Assembly: GCF_014193285.1 (NCBI RefSeq)
Contig: NZ_JACHZE010000004.1
Span: forward strand, 1-64,000
Length of the DNA stretch: 64,000 nt
Source: Atlantibacter sp. RC6
GTDB taxonomy: Bacteria; Pseudomonadota; Gammaproteobacteria; Enterobacterales; Enterobacteriaceae
Direction of reading: 5' to 3'
Notes under the pieces: generated by a model
The model's input: only the letters and a program-made list of their open reading frames with translations
What the model was told of the DNA's origin: nothing
The model's database searches: none
Shown: in pieces, positions 54,970 through 64,000 of the stretch
Layout of the letters: each line of letters begins with the position of its first letter
Numbering within the stretch: the stretch's first letter is position 1
Program-made: the position numbers and the translations under genes

Positions 54970-57108
54970 ATGGGCACCTTATTAACGGTGATAGTGACGG
55001 TGCTGGTTATAGGGATAGCGGTCGGTTTGATTTTCAGGCATCGCCTGGGGCAACGCCGTGCGCTGCCGTTGCTGCAAGCCTTTGCCGGCGCGGCCACCCG
55101 CAAGCTGACGCCGGAAGAGCGCAGCGCCGTTGAAAACTATCTGGAGTCCCTGACCCGCACAGAAAATGCGCCTGCCCCGACCGGCTCCAGCAAGTCGCCC
55201 GGCGCGCTGACACTAACGCCGCAGAGCAATACCGTGTATGCGGTAACGCGGGCGATCACCCGCTATGGCTTATCTACTGACGATCCCAATAAATGGCGTT
55301 ACTACCTCGATTCGGTGGAAGTGCATTTGCCGCCGTTCTGGGAGCAGTACATCACCGATGATAATAACGTCGAGTTTATCCGCACCGAAACGCGCCCGCT
55401 GGTGATTTCACTGAATGGCCACACGCTGCTGAACTCTCATCAGGATACCGGCAGCTACGCCCTTGAACGCGTGACCGGCACCCAGGCGTCAATTCGCGGT
55501 GAAGAAAGCGAGCAGATCGAATTACTGAATATTCGTCAGGAAACCCGCGAAGAGTATGCCCTGAGCCGCCCGGACGGGCTGCGTGAAGCCCTGCTGATTG
55601 GCGTCTCCTTCTTTTTCTTTTTCAGCTGTCTGGTGGCCCCGGACGTGTTAATTCCCTGGCTCGCCGGGGGCGGTGTTCTGCTTCTGGCCGCCGGACTGTG
55701 GGGATTATTCGCGCCGCCCGCCAAAAACACGCTGCGCGAAATTCATTGCCTGCGCGGTACGCCAAAGCGCTGGGGTTTATTCGGCGAATCCGATCAGGAG
55801 CAGATCAACAATATTTCGCTGGGCATTGTCGATTTAGTCTATCCACCGCACTGGCAGCCGTTCACCCATTACGATTTAGGCCAGAAAACGGATATCGATA
55901 TTTATCTCGATCGCCGCGTTGTCCGCCAGGGGCGCTTTTTATCGCTCCATGAAGAGGTAAAAAACTTCCCGCTGCAACACTGGCTGCGCAGCCTGGTGTT
56001 GAGTGGCGCCGCGTTTCTGGTGCTGATGATGCTACTGTTCTGGGTGCCGCTGGATATGCCGATTAAACTCACCGTCTCCTGGCTGAAGGGGGCGCAGACG
56101 GTTGAGGCCACCAGCGTAGAGCAGTTGCAAAAATCAGGATTCAAAGTGGGCGACACGCTGAAAGTGTCCGGCACCGGCATGTGTAATATCCATGTTCCTG
56201 GCACCTACTCCCCGCGCCAGAGCTACCCGTTTATGCCATTCGATTGCTCGCAGATTATCTGGAATTCCGCGCGGCCGCTGCCGCTGCCTGAATCGGAGAT
56301 TGTTAATAACGCTACGGCGCTCACCGAAGCGGTTAACCGTCAGCTTCATCCGCAGGAAACGGATTCCAAAGTCAACCCGCAGTTGCGTTCCGCAATCCAG
56401 AAATCCGGCATGGTGCTGCTGGATGACTTCGCGGAAATCGTGCTGAAAACGCAGGCGCTGTGTACCGCAGACGATGAGTGTATCCGGCTGAAAAATGCGC
56501 TGATCAACCTTGGCAATACCAAAGACTGGGAAGCGCTGGTTAAGCGCGCCAGCAGCGGAAAACTTGATGGCGTGAATGTTCTGCTGCGCCCGGTGAGCGC
56601 CGAATCGCTGGATAACCTGGTGACCACCTCTACGGCGCCGTTTTTTATTCGTGAAACCAACCGCGCGGCCCAGTCACTGAACAGCCCGGCTCCCGGCGGC
56701 TTTATGATTATCAGCGAAGAAGGCGGCGATTTAGTCGATCAGCCGCTGCCGCCGATGTCGCTTTACGATTACCCTGCCCATCAGCAGTGGGGCGAATTCC
56801 AGCGGTTGGCGGAAATGCTGATGCAGACGCCATTCCACGCGGAAGGGGTGATTACCAGTATCCGCACTGACGCTAACGGCACCGAGCATGTTTCGCTGCA
56901 CCGTATCCCGGATAGCGCAGGCTTATGGCGCTATATCAGCACCACCCTGCTGCTGTTCGCCATGATAGTTTGTAGCCTGTACAACGGCGTGCAGGCGATC
57001 CGCCGCTGGCAGCGCCAGCGCTCGCGGCTGGCGGACATCCAGCAATATTACGCCAGTTGCTTCAATCAACAGCTGGTTCCCACCACCGAGGTGCAGCATC
57101 TCCCCTGA
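54970..57108 (+). CDS. igaA: IgaA/YrfF inner membrane regulator of the Rcs stress pathway
   Basis: 712 residues (E. coli YrfF 711). In Salmonella and E. coli it restrains RcsCDB signalling by contacting RcsD and is essential in Rcs+ cells. Predicted transmembrane helices: N-terminal (TLLTVIVTVLVIGIAVGLIF), a pair near 210-255, one near 340-360, and one near 660. The large periplasmic domain lies between the last two and includes GTGMCNIHVPG and paired cysteines. The start MGTLLTVIV at 54970 has GGGGAA upstream; upstream in-frame codons have no homology. Confidence 0.95.
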   Translation: MGTLLTVIVTVLVIGIAVGLIFRHRLGQRRALPLLQAFAGAATRKLTPEERSAVENYLESLTRTENAPAPTGSSKSPGALTLTPQSNTVYAVTRAITRYGLSTDDPNKWRYYLDSVEVHLPPFWEQYITDDNNVEFIRTETRPLVISLNGHTLLNSHQDTGSYALERVTGTQASIRGEESEQIELLNIRQETREEYALSRPDGLREALLIGVSFFFFFSCLVAPDVLIPWLAGGGVLLLAAGLWGLFAPPAKNTLREIHCLRGTPKRWGLFGESDQEQINNISLGIVDLVYPPHWQPFTHYDLGQKTDIDIYLDRRVVRQGRFLSLHEEVKNFPLQHWLRSLVLSGAAFLVLMMLLFWVPLDMPIKLTVSWLKGAQTVEATSVEQLQKSGFKVGDTLKVSGTGMCNIHVPGTYSPRQSYPFMPFDCSQIIWNSARPLPLPESEIVNNATALTEAVNRQLHPQETDSKVNPQLRSAIQKSGMVLLDDFAEIVLKTQALCTADDECIRLKNALINLGNTKDWEALVKRASSGKLDGVNVLLRPVSAESLDNLVTTSTAPFFIRETNRAAQSLNSPAPGGFMIISEEGGDLVDQPLPPMSLYDYPAHQQWGEFQRLAEMLMQTPFHAEGVITSIRTDANGTEHVSLHRIPDSAGLWRYISTTLLLFAMIVCSLYNGVQAIRRWQRQRSRLADIQQYYASCFNQQLVPTTEVQHLP

Positions 57109-57170
57109 GTAAAACGTGGCGACGGGTTTATGCTACCCTGTCGTCACTTTTTTATAGGGTGGGATGACTC

Positions 57171-57884
57171 ATGCATGTAGATATCGCCTGGCCGGATGTT
57201 GATACCGTGTTACTGGACATGGACGGCACCCTGCTGGATTTAGCGTTCGATAACCATTTCTGGCAGCAACTGGTGCCAGAAACCTTAAGCGAGCTGCGCG
57301 GCATCACGCTGGACGAGGCACATCAGTATATTCGCCAGGAATATCACGCGGTCCAGCATACGCTAAACTGGTACTGTCTGGATTACTGGAGCGAGCGGCT
57401 TGGCCTCGATATCTGTGCGATGACCACACAGCAAGGCCCGCGCGCGATACTGCGCGATGATACGGTGCCTTTTCTGGATGCGCTCAAAGCCTGCGGCAAG
57501 CGCCGAATTCTGCTGACCAACGCCCATCCCCATAATCTGGCGGTGAAGCTGGAGTACACAGGCCTGGCTTCACACCTTGATTTATTACTTTCCACCCACA
57601 CATTTGGATATCCGAAAGAGGATCAGCGCTTGTGGGAAGCCGTCAAGGCCCATACCGGGCTCGATCCGGCGCGAACGCTGTTTATTGACGACAGCGAACC
57701 GATTCTGGATGCGGCGGCGCAGTTTGGCATTCGTTACTGCCTCGGCGTCACCAATCCGGATTCCGGCGTGGCGGAGAAAGCGTATCAACGCCACGCCGCG
57801 CTCAATGACTATCGTCGGTTAATCCCCGCGTTGCACCCTCATTGCAAAACAGGTGACGACCATGAAAGAGAAAGCGCCGTCTGA
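57171..57884 (+). CDS. yrfG: GMP/IMP nucleotidase YrfG
   Basis: HAD-superfamily phosphatase acting on purine mononucleotides in E. coli. 237 residues, about 15 more than E. coli at the C-terminus. Motif I LLDMDGTLLDLAFD (about 14), motif II LLTNAHPHN (about 114), motif III/IV region GYPKEDQRLWEA and FIDDSEPILDAA. Its end overlaps hslR by 23 bp. yrfG, hslR and hslO are closely spaced and probably one operon. Confidence 0.94.
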   Translation: MHVDIAWPDVDTVLLDMDGTLLDLAFDNHFWQQLVPETLSELRGITLDEAHQYIRQEYHAVQHTLNWYCLDYWSERLGLDICAMTTQQGPRAILRDDTVPFLDALKACGKRRILLTNAHPHNLAVKLEYTGLASHLDLLLSTHTFGYPKEDQRLWEAVKAHTGLDPARTLFIDDSEPILDAAAQFGIRYCLGVTNPDSGVAEKAYQRHAALNDYRRLIPALHPHCKTGDDHERESAV

Positions 57885-58263
57885 GGTACGCCTGGACAAA
57901 TGGTTATGGGCGGCCCGTTTTTATAAAACCCGCGCGCTGGCGCGTGAAATGATTGAAGGCGGAAAGGTGCACTACAACGGACAACGCACCCGCCCCAGCA
58001 AAAATGTGGAACTGAACGCGGAGATCGTACTGCGTCAGGGCAACGATCAGCGTACCGTTATCGTGAAAGGGATCACCGATCAGCGTCGCCCGGCGAGCGA
58101 AGCCGTGTTGCTGTACGAAGAGACGGCGCAGAGCGTGGAGAACCGCGAAAAGCTGGCCCTGGCCCGCAAAATGAATGCGCTCACGATGCCGCATCCGGAA
58201 CGCCGCCCGGATAAGAAAGAGCGTCGTGATTTGATGAAATTTAAATACGGTGACGACGAATAA
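57862..58263 (+). CDS. hslR: ribosome-associated heat shock protein Hsp15
   Basis: S4-domain RNA-binding protein that recycles 50S subunits carrying stranded nascent chains. 133 residues, same as E. coli. S4 domain VRLDKWLWAARFYKTRALAR... GGKVHYNGQRTRPS (about 9-50) and a basic C-terminal tail. The start at 57862 has AGGTGA upstream and matches MKEK of the family. Confidence 0.97.
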   Translation: MKEKAPSEVRLDKWLWAARFYKTRALAREMIEGGKVHYNGQRTRPSKNVELNAEIVLRQGNDQRTVIVKGITDQRRPASEAVLLYEETAQSVENREKLALARKMNALTMPHPERRPDKKERRDLMKFKYGDDE

Positions 58264-58287
58264 CCGTCGCCCGCAAGAGAGAACATT

Positions 58288-59166
58288 ATGGCTCAACACG
58301 ACCAATTACATCGCTATCTGTTTGAAAACTATGCCGTACGCGGCGAGCTGGTTACCGTTTCAGAAACCTGGAAGCAGATTCTGGAAAATCACGACTATCC
58401 TCAGCCGGTGAAAAACGTGCTGGGCGAGCTACTGGTGGCTACCAGCCTGCTCACCGCCACGCTGAAGTTTGCGGGCGACATTACCGTACAGTTGCAGGGC
58501 GATGGCCCGATGACTCTGGCCGTGATTAACGGCAATAACGAGCAGCAAATGCGCGGCGTCGCGCGCGTTCAGGGCGACGTACCGGCAGATGCCTCTCTGA
58601 AAACCCTGGTGGGCAACGGCTATCTGGTGATTACCATTACCCCTGCCGAAGGCGAGCGCTATCAGGGCGTGGTGGGTCTGGAAGGCGAGACCCTGGCGGA
58701 ATGCCTGGAAGATTATTTCCTGCGCTCCGAACAGCTGCCGACGCGTCTGTTTATTCGCACCGGCGACGTAGACGGCCAGCCTGCGGCGGGCGGTATGTTG
58801 CTCCAGGTTCTGCCTGCGCAGAATGCTCAGGCGGATGATTTCAATCATCTGGCGACGCTGACCGAAACCATCAAGGCGGAAGAGCTGTTTACCTTACCGG
58901 CGAACGATGTGCTGTGGCGTCTGTATCATGAAGAAGAAGTGACGCTTTACGATCCGCAGGACGTGGAATTTAAATGCACCTGTTCCCGCGAGCGCTGCGC
59001 GGGCGCGCTGAAAACCCTGCCGGATGAAGAGATTGAAACCATCCTGGCGGAAGATGGCGAGATTGATATGCACTGCGATTACTGCGGTACGCACTATCTG
59101 TTCGATGCCATGGATATTGCCGCCATCCGCAATAACGCTTCACCGGCGGACCCGCAGATCCACTAA
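58288..59166 (+). CDS. hslO: redox-regulated chaperone Hsp33
   Basis: Holdase activated by oxidation and unfolding. 292 residues, same length as E. coli. The zinc/redox switch is intact: CTC near residue 231 and CDYC near 264. The last 132 bp (59035-59166) are repeated with five differences at 61160-61291, beyond yhgE, so the gene's 3' end has been duplicated. This copy is the functional one: complete, with a GAGAG ribosome binding site and a terminator. Confidence 0.97.
   Translation: MAQHDQLHRYLFENYAVRGELVTVSETWKQILENHDYPQPVKNVLGELLVATSLLTATLKFAGDITVQLQGDGPMTLAVINGNNEQQMRGVARVQGDVPADASLKTLVGNGYLVITITPAEGERYQGVVGLEGETLAECLEDYFLRSEQLPTRLFIRTGDVDGQPAAGGMLLQVLPAQNAQADDFNHLATLTETIKAEELFTLPANDVLWRLYHEEEVTLYDPQDVEFKCTCSRERCAGALKTLPDEEIETILAEDGEIDMHCDYCGTHYLFDAMDIAAIRNNASPADPQIH
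59035..59166 (+). repeat. 132-bp direct repeat, copy 1 (3' end of hslO)
   Basis: Codes for the last 43 residues of Hsp33 including the CDYC motif and the stop codon. Direct repeat of 61160-61291 at an offset of 2125 bp; 127 of 132 bases identical by eye. Only yhgE and its flanks lie between the copies. Confidence 0.93.
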
Positions 59167-59188
59167 GGATTTGCGTTGTGATAAAAAC

Positions 59189-59219
59189 CCAGAAACAGAT
59201 CCTGTTTCTGGTTTTTTTT
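59189..59219 (+). terminator. intrinsic terminator of hslO
   Basis: A 10-bp perfect stem CCAGAAACAG / CTGTTTCTGG with an ATC loop followed by eight T, 22 bp after the hslO stop. yhgE converges on it. Confidence 0.93.
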
Positions 59220-59242
59220 ACTGCGCGGTAATAAGGCGTTTT

Positions 59243-60979
59243 TTAGCGATCCTGATAATTCACAATCATTGTTTCGCCATCGATAACCAAATTTTTCCAC
59301 TCCTTGGGTTTCAGCTCCAGTTTATTACCCTGGATAGACTTGCGGAATTTTTCTGAATCCAGCGCTTTTGGTAAAGCCATGCTATAACCGATAACACTCC
59401 ATTCGTCTTTATCTTTTAGCGCAAAAAAAGAGCATGTCCGCTCGGCAACATCGCAGAGCATTATTTCATCCAGCTTATCGCCGTTAAGATCGAGGGATTT
59501 AATCATGCAACGGTTGTTTCCTCTGTAGCATTCATCAGGGCTGTATTTCCATTCATTCACAACCCATGCCCACCAGGTTTCGGGTATCACTGATCCTTTT
59601 GCGACTTCAGTAACGCCTTGTAAGGTCACTACCGTTATCGATTCTGAAATATCAATACGCGGGTTCAGGGCGTCATTAATAAGCGCGCTACGCATCTCTG
59701 AACTCATAAAATCTTTATCTTTTTTCAGCGCCTTTATTGCGTCATGTCCACGGCGCCCTGCGTCTTCCAGCATCGCGATACTGACATCATCCGCTTTGAT
59801 TTCCCCACTATGGTAGCGCGCCATATGCGCATTCACACTAATACGTAAAGGATCGATAATCGGAGTATGACTGATAAAAATCATCGCCGCCGCCATAATC
59901 AAAAACAGCCGGGTCGGCGCGTTGACATTGACGGTACAGGCATTGCGGCAACGGATGGTTTGTAAACTCACGCCAAATCCAGCTACCGTCAGCGTTAAGA
60001 TAGTAAGCGCCCCATCAACACGTAAAGGCGACCATCCATACTGATGGATACGTATACCCAGCGCCCAGGCGGCAATCAACGTGAACAGCGGTAAAATAAC
60101 CATCGACAGGCGCACCAGATAAGTGAATGCCTTATTCCAGTTAGGTGTCGTTCGCGATGACGTTCCCATGATCCAGGCCAACATCATGATCAATAGCGCC
60201 AACGTACTTAGCGTTCCGGCACTGGAAACGCGTTCAGTAACATGATTCAGCCCTACAAACGGCAGCATCGCTAAAAATAACAGCGCAATAAAAGCGAGTA
60301 GCGGGAACAATACTCTGGCAAGTAGAGTAAAGAAATTTTTGATGGCTTCGATGATCTTTAACTGGCACCGACAAATAACGATCGCAATGGCCAATATAAA
60401 TGAGGTGAAAGTTGCCTGAAAGCAGTTGTTTTCGATGAATAATTCACGGAAAAAAGTAATATCAATAATATAAAATAGCGTTGCCCATAACCATAATACC
60501 GACCAGGCTATACCCAGGATAAAAAGTGATAACAGGATCGTAATGCCATTCAACCAGAGATTACGGTTCAGGTTTCGATATCCGGCCCCCGGTTCATCCT
60601 GGGATAAATAGTATTGTATCCAGGGAACAAGAAAAAAATTGAAAATTAATAGCCAACCCAAAAAATTGGTCACGGAAAATTGTGCAGCAAAAGTGACATA
60701 CTCACCCGCCAGATTCCATTTTACCCAGGCCGCCATGATACAAGACAGTAAAGCGACAGCGCCTGTTACACCCCATAACCGTTTCGAATTAAAACGTTGA
60801 ACACTCAGCATCAGCACCGCAGCACAACTAATGCAGAGCGCCCTAATAAATATCGAGGCGGTGAAGCCTGCATACAACATGCCGCTGTTATCGGAACAAT
60901 ACCATAACAAACCTAATGCAATACCCGTAAGTCCAATCCCCCGGCGCGTATTGACTGACAAAACCTCATTACTGAACAT
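59243..60979 (-). CDS. yhgE: YhgE-like polytopic inner membrane protein (DUF4153-like)
   Basis: 578 residues. About ten or more transmembrane helices fill residues 10-360, with an LPLFTLIAAWALGIRIHQYGW segment typical of DUF4153 proteins. The C-terminal soluble region (about 370-578) has a calcium-loop-like DLNGDKLDE. Function unknown. Position and orientation match E. coli yhgE (574 residues) between hslO and pckA. The start at 60979 (ATG with AAAAGGA) is preferred over a GTG at 61000. More Ile/Asn/Lys codons than its neighbours; flanked by a duplication of the hslO 3' end, both hinting at acquisition. Confidence 0.8.
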   Translation of the reverse strand: MFSNEVLSVNTRRGIGLTGIALGLLWYCSDNSGMLYAGFTASIFIRALCISCAAVLMLSVQRFNSKRLWGVTGAVALLSCIMAAWVKWNLAGEYVTFAAQFSVTNFLGWLLIFNFFLVPWIQYYLSQDEPGAGYRNLNRNLWLNGITILLSLFILGIAWSVLWLWATLFYIIDITFFRELFIENNCFQATFTSFILAIAIVICRCQLKIIEAIKNFFTLLARVLFPLLAFIALLFLAMLPFVGLNHVTERVSSAGTLSTLALLIMMLAWIMGTSSRTTPNWNKAFTYLVRLSMVILPLFTLIAAWALGIRIHQYGWSPLRVDGALTILTLTVAGFGVSLQTIRCRNACTVNVNAPTRLFLIMAAAMIFISHTPIIDPLRISVNAHMARYHSGEIKADDVSIAMLEDAGRRGHDAIKALKKDKDFMSSEMRSALINDALNPRIDISESITVVTLQGVTEVAKGSVIPETWWAWVVNEWKYSPDECYRGNNRCMIKSLDLNGDKLDEIMLCDVAERTCSFFALKDKDEWSVIGYSMALPKALDSEKFRKSIQGNKLELKPKEWKNLVIDGETMIVNYQDR

Positions 60980-61159
60980 TGTCGAATTCCTTTTCAGCAC
61001 AGAAAAAATTCACGATTGATAATCAACCTGATGAACAGGTGAGCTTATATTTTGAGAAACGCGCCGACAGTGCAATAGTTGCCGGAGAATGACGATGGGT
61101 TTCAGAAAACAGTAAGACTCATTCACCCCTATGAAGAACGGATGGCCCATTTTGGGTTT

Positions 61160-61291
61160 GAGACCATCCTGGCGGAAGATGGCGAAATTGATATGCACTG
61201 CGATTACTGCGGTACGCACTATCTGTTCGATGCCAGGGATATTGCCGCAATCCGCAATAACGCCTCACCGGCGGACCCGCAGATCCACTAA
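61160..61291 (+). pseudogene. hslO: duplicated 3' end of hslO
   Basis: Encodes in frame [20 protein letters not shown] and the rest of the Hsp33 C-terminus up to the stop codon, with one amino acid change (DAM to DAR). It lacks the first 249 residues. It could be read as the end of a 70-residue frame from 61079, but that upstream part is not Hsp33 and is probably chance. A remnant, not a gene. Confidence 0.9.
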
Positions 61292-61647
61292 AACCGTTAC
61301 GAGCGCCTGCGATGCCGGGCGCTCGCTATTTTCCACTGCCGTTGCCCCTGTTTGCAAAATCGATTCGTCCATAAAAACGAGCTAATCTTTCATAAAACTT
61401 ACTTTTAAGAAAGCGCTTACACTCACAAATTGTCATATTACTGCCTCCATTCATTAACATAACCAAAACATTTTCCGCTTTCCGTTATACACTCCTCCGC
61501 TACTCTATCCCGCGTCGTGAGCTGAATCACAGTATTTTCCGCTGTATTAAAAGCGTCGATACGTAAATCTATGAAGCACGTCCCGGTTAACATGTTACAA
61601 ACAACCCTACAATTTCAGGCAGTACAAATTGGCTAAGGAGAAGTGAT
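61292..61647 (+). promoter_or_regulatory. pckA upstream region
   Basis: 356 bp without a gene. Begins with a hairpin GAGCGCC / GGCGCTC (about 61299-61322) just beyond the hslO remnant, then AT-rich sequence, and contains a near-consensus CRP site 117 bp before the pckA start. TAAGGAG precedes the ATG. Confidence 0.6.
61516..61531 (+). promoter_or_regulatory. CRP-binding site upstream of pckA
   Basis: CGTGA-GCTGAA-TCACA: one mismatch to TGTGA-N6-TCACA, centred about 124 bp upstream of the pckA start codon. pckA is catabolite repressed in E. coli, which fits. Confidence 0.75.
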
Positions 61648-63267
61648 ATGCGCGTTAAAGGTTTAACCCCGCAAGATCTCAAGGCTTATGGTATTAACGA
61701 CGCCCAGGACGTGGTCTACAACCCTGATTACGATACGCTTTACCGCGAAGAGCTTAATCCAGAACTGGAAGGCTACGAGCGCGGTGTATTAACCAATCTG
61801 GGAGCCGTTGCAGTCGATACAGGCATCTTTACCGGCCGTTCGCCGAAAGATAAATATATCGTCCGCGACGACACAACACGTGACACGCTGTGGTGGGCGG
61901 ATAATGGCAAGGGAAAAAATGACAACAAGCCGCTGTCGCCTGAAACCTGGCAACATCTCAAAGGGTTAGTCACCCGCCAGCTCTCCGGTAAACGCTTGTT
62001 TATCATTGATGCTTTCTGCGGCGCCAATGCCGACACCCGCCTTTCGGTGCGTTTTATCACCGAGGTGGCCTGGCAGGCGCACTTCGTCAAAAATATGTTT
62101 ATCCGCCCGACTGATGAGGAGCTGGAGGGTTTCGAACCTGATTTTGTGGTGATGAATGGCGCGAAATGCACCAATCCTGACTGGAAATCCCAGGGGATGA
62201 ATTCCGAGAACTTTGTCGCGTTCAACCTGACGGAGCGGATGCAACTGATTGGCGGCACCTGGTACGGCGGCGAAATGAAGAAAGGCATGTTCTCGATCAT
62301 GAACTACCTGCTGCCGCTGAAGGGCATTGCCTCAATGCACTGCTCGGCAAACGTCGGTGAAAAAGGCGATGTGGCGGTGTTCTTCGGCCTCTCGGGCACC
62401 GGTAAAACCACGCTCTCAACCGACCCGAAACGCCGCCTGATCGGCGACGATGAACACGGCTGGGACGATGACGGCGTGTTTAACTTCGAAGGCGGCTGCT
62501 ACGCCAAAACCATCCGTCTTTCCGAAGAAGCCGAGCCGGATATCTATCACGCCATCCGCCGTGACGCGCTGTTAGAGAACGTCACGGTACGCGAAAATGG
62601 GGTGATTGATTTCGACGACGCCTCGAAAACCGAAAATACCCGTGTGTCGTACCCGATTTACCACATCGAAAACATCGTTAAGCCGGTATCCAAAGCAGGC
62701 CACGCCACCAAGGTGATTTTCCTCACCGCGGACGCTTTTGGCGTGTTGCCGCCAGTATCGCGCCTGACCGCTAACCAGACTCAGTACCATTTCCTGTCCG
62801 GCTTTACCGCCAAGCTGGCCGGTACCGAGCGCGGCGTAACTGAACCGACGCCGACCTTCTCCGCCTGCTTTGGCGCAGCATTCCTGTCGCTGCATCCGAC
62901 GCAGTACGCGGAAGTGCTGGTGAAGCGTATGCAGGCCGCTGGCGCGCAGGCATATCTGGTTAACACCGGCTGGAACGGCACCGGCAAGCGCATCTCGATT
63001 AAAGATACCCGTGCGATTATCGACGCTATCCTTGATGGTTCGCTCGACGACGCCGAAACCTTTACGCTGCCGATGTTTAACATGGCGATCCCCACCACGC
63101 TGCCGGGCGTCGATACCGCTATTCTCGATCCGCGTAATACCTACGCTTCACCGGAGCAGTGGCAGGAAAAAGCCACCCAACTGGCGAAGCTGTTTATCAC
63201 TAACTTCGAGAAGTATACCGATACCCCAGCCGGCGCGGCGCTGGTCAGCGCAGGACCGAAACTTTAA
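61648..63267 (+). CDS. pckA: phosphoenolpyruvate carboxykinase (ATP)
   Basis: Gluconeogenic enzyme: oxaloacetate + ATP to PEP + CO2 + ADP. 539 residues (E. coli 540). P-loop [11 protein letters not shown] (about 248-258), metal/ATP region [17 protein letters not shown], substrate-binding [10 protein letters not shown] (about 64) and YGGEMKKG (about 207). TAAGGAG ribosome binding site. Strong terminator follows. Confidence 0.99.
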   Translation: MRVKGLTPQDLKAYGINDAQDVVYNPDYDTLYREELNPELEGYERGVLTNLGAVAVDTGIFTGRSPKDKYIVRDDTTRDTLWWADNGKGKNDNKPLSPETWQHLKGLVTRQLSGKRLFIIDAFCGANADTRLSVRFITEVAWQAHFVKNMFIRPTDEELEGFEPDFVVMNGAKCTNPDWKSQGMNSENFVAFNLTERMQLIGGTWYGGEMKKGMFSIMNYLLPLKGIASMHCSANVGEKGDVAVFFGLSGTGKTTLSTDPKRRLIGDDEHGWDDDGVFNFEGGCYAKTIRLSEEAEPDIYHAIRRDALLENVTVRENGVIDFDDASKTENTRVSYPIYHIENIVKPVSKAGHATKVIFLTADAFGVLPPVSRLTANQTQYHFLSGFTAKLAGTERGVTEPTPTFSACFGAAFLSLHPTQYAEVLVKRMQAAGAQAYLVNTGWNGTGKRISIKDTRAIIDAILDGSLDDAETFTLPMFNMAIPTTLPGVDTAILDPRNTYASPEQWQEKATQLAKLFITNFEKYTDTPAGAALVSAGPKL

Positions 63268-63288
63268 GCCGAAGCGGCTGTTAATAAA

Positions 63289-63322
63289 AAACCACCCAGG
63301 GTGACCGTGGGTGGTTTTTTTT
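63289..63322. terminator. bidirectional terminator between pckA and envZ
   Basis: A 9-bp stem AAACCACCC / GGGTGGTTT followed by eight T on the plus strand; an A-run on the other side gives T on the minus strand for envZ. Confidence 0.93.
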
Positions 63323-63343
63323 ATAGCGGTAATTGACCGGAAA

Positions 63344-64000
<657 letters not shown>

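Noticed and set aside
61079-61291. 70-codon ORF containing a zinc-finger-like CDYC motif
   Set aside because: The CDYC part is the duplicated Hsp33 tail; the upstream third is unrelated sequence with no good start context.

Overview
The window is a contiguous, essentially intact piece of an enterobacterial chromosome (family Enterobacteriaceae). Gene content, order and orientation follow the E. coli K-12 segment running from tufA in the str ribosomal operon, past crp, nirBDC-cysG, the frl operon, trpS-dam-aroKB, hofMNOPQ, mrcA and hslO, to pckA and envZ. The proteins are clearly E. coli-like, but the accessory genes differ, so the source is probably a relative such as Enterobacter, Citrobacter, Klebsiella, Kosakonia or Kluyvera. 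The sequence alone does not settle the genus. I found no tRNA, rRNA, insertion sequence, integrase or CRISPR array.

Layout. 1-3507: str operon on the minus strand (rpsL-rpsG-fusA-tufA, the last truncated by the window edge) with its promoter. 3529-5300: tusBCD and the regulator yheO. 5532-6799: the periplasmic chaperone fkpA and divergent slyX. 6847-12408: an inserted 1646-residue autotransporter with an AT-rich upstream region and a cluster of hairpins. 12427-15678: slyD, yheV and the kefGB potassium efflux pair. 15882-20483: yheS, yheTU, prkB, yhfA. 20484-23563: crp and yhfK. 23553-26212: argD, pabA and the fic-yhfG pair. 26318-28352: ppiA and tsgA. 28368-29666: a stand-alone codA. 29804-35151: nirBDC-cysG with FNR and NarL-type sites. 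35251-36379: an accessory cassette. 36380-41262: frlABCD and frlR. 41305-47706: the aroK-aroB-damX-dam-rpe-gph-trpS operon. 48006-51367: hofMNOPQ. 51486-54650: mrcA and nudE. 54970-59166: igaA, yrfG, hslR, hslO. 59243-61291: yhgE flanked by a partial copy of hslO. 61648-64000: pckA and the C-terminal half of envZ.

Functional themes. Translation (str operon, tus, trpS) and cell-envelope functions (fkpA, damX, mrcA, igaA, envZ) form the conserved core. Carbon and energy regulation is visible as CRP-type sites at crp itself, in the ppiA/tsgA divergent region (a perfect consensus match) and upstream of pckA. Anaerobic nitrite reduction is self-contained: NirC imports nitrite, NirBD reduces it, CysG supplies siroheme, and the promoter carries an FNR site plus a NarL/NarP 7-2-7 site. 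The frl genes form a full fructoselysine/psicoselysine catabolic pathway.

Three places stand out. (1) yhgE lies between the real 3' end of hslO and a second, about 96% identical copy of its last 132 bp. (2) Between cysG and frlA a DUF4760-like membrane protein gene is preceded by an 11-codon ORF with a near-perfect Shine-Dalgarno and an intrinsic terminator, an arrangement that looks like attenuation. (3) A large AIDA-like autotransporter with duplicated passenger modules sits between slyX and slyD.
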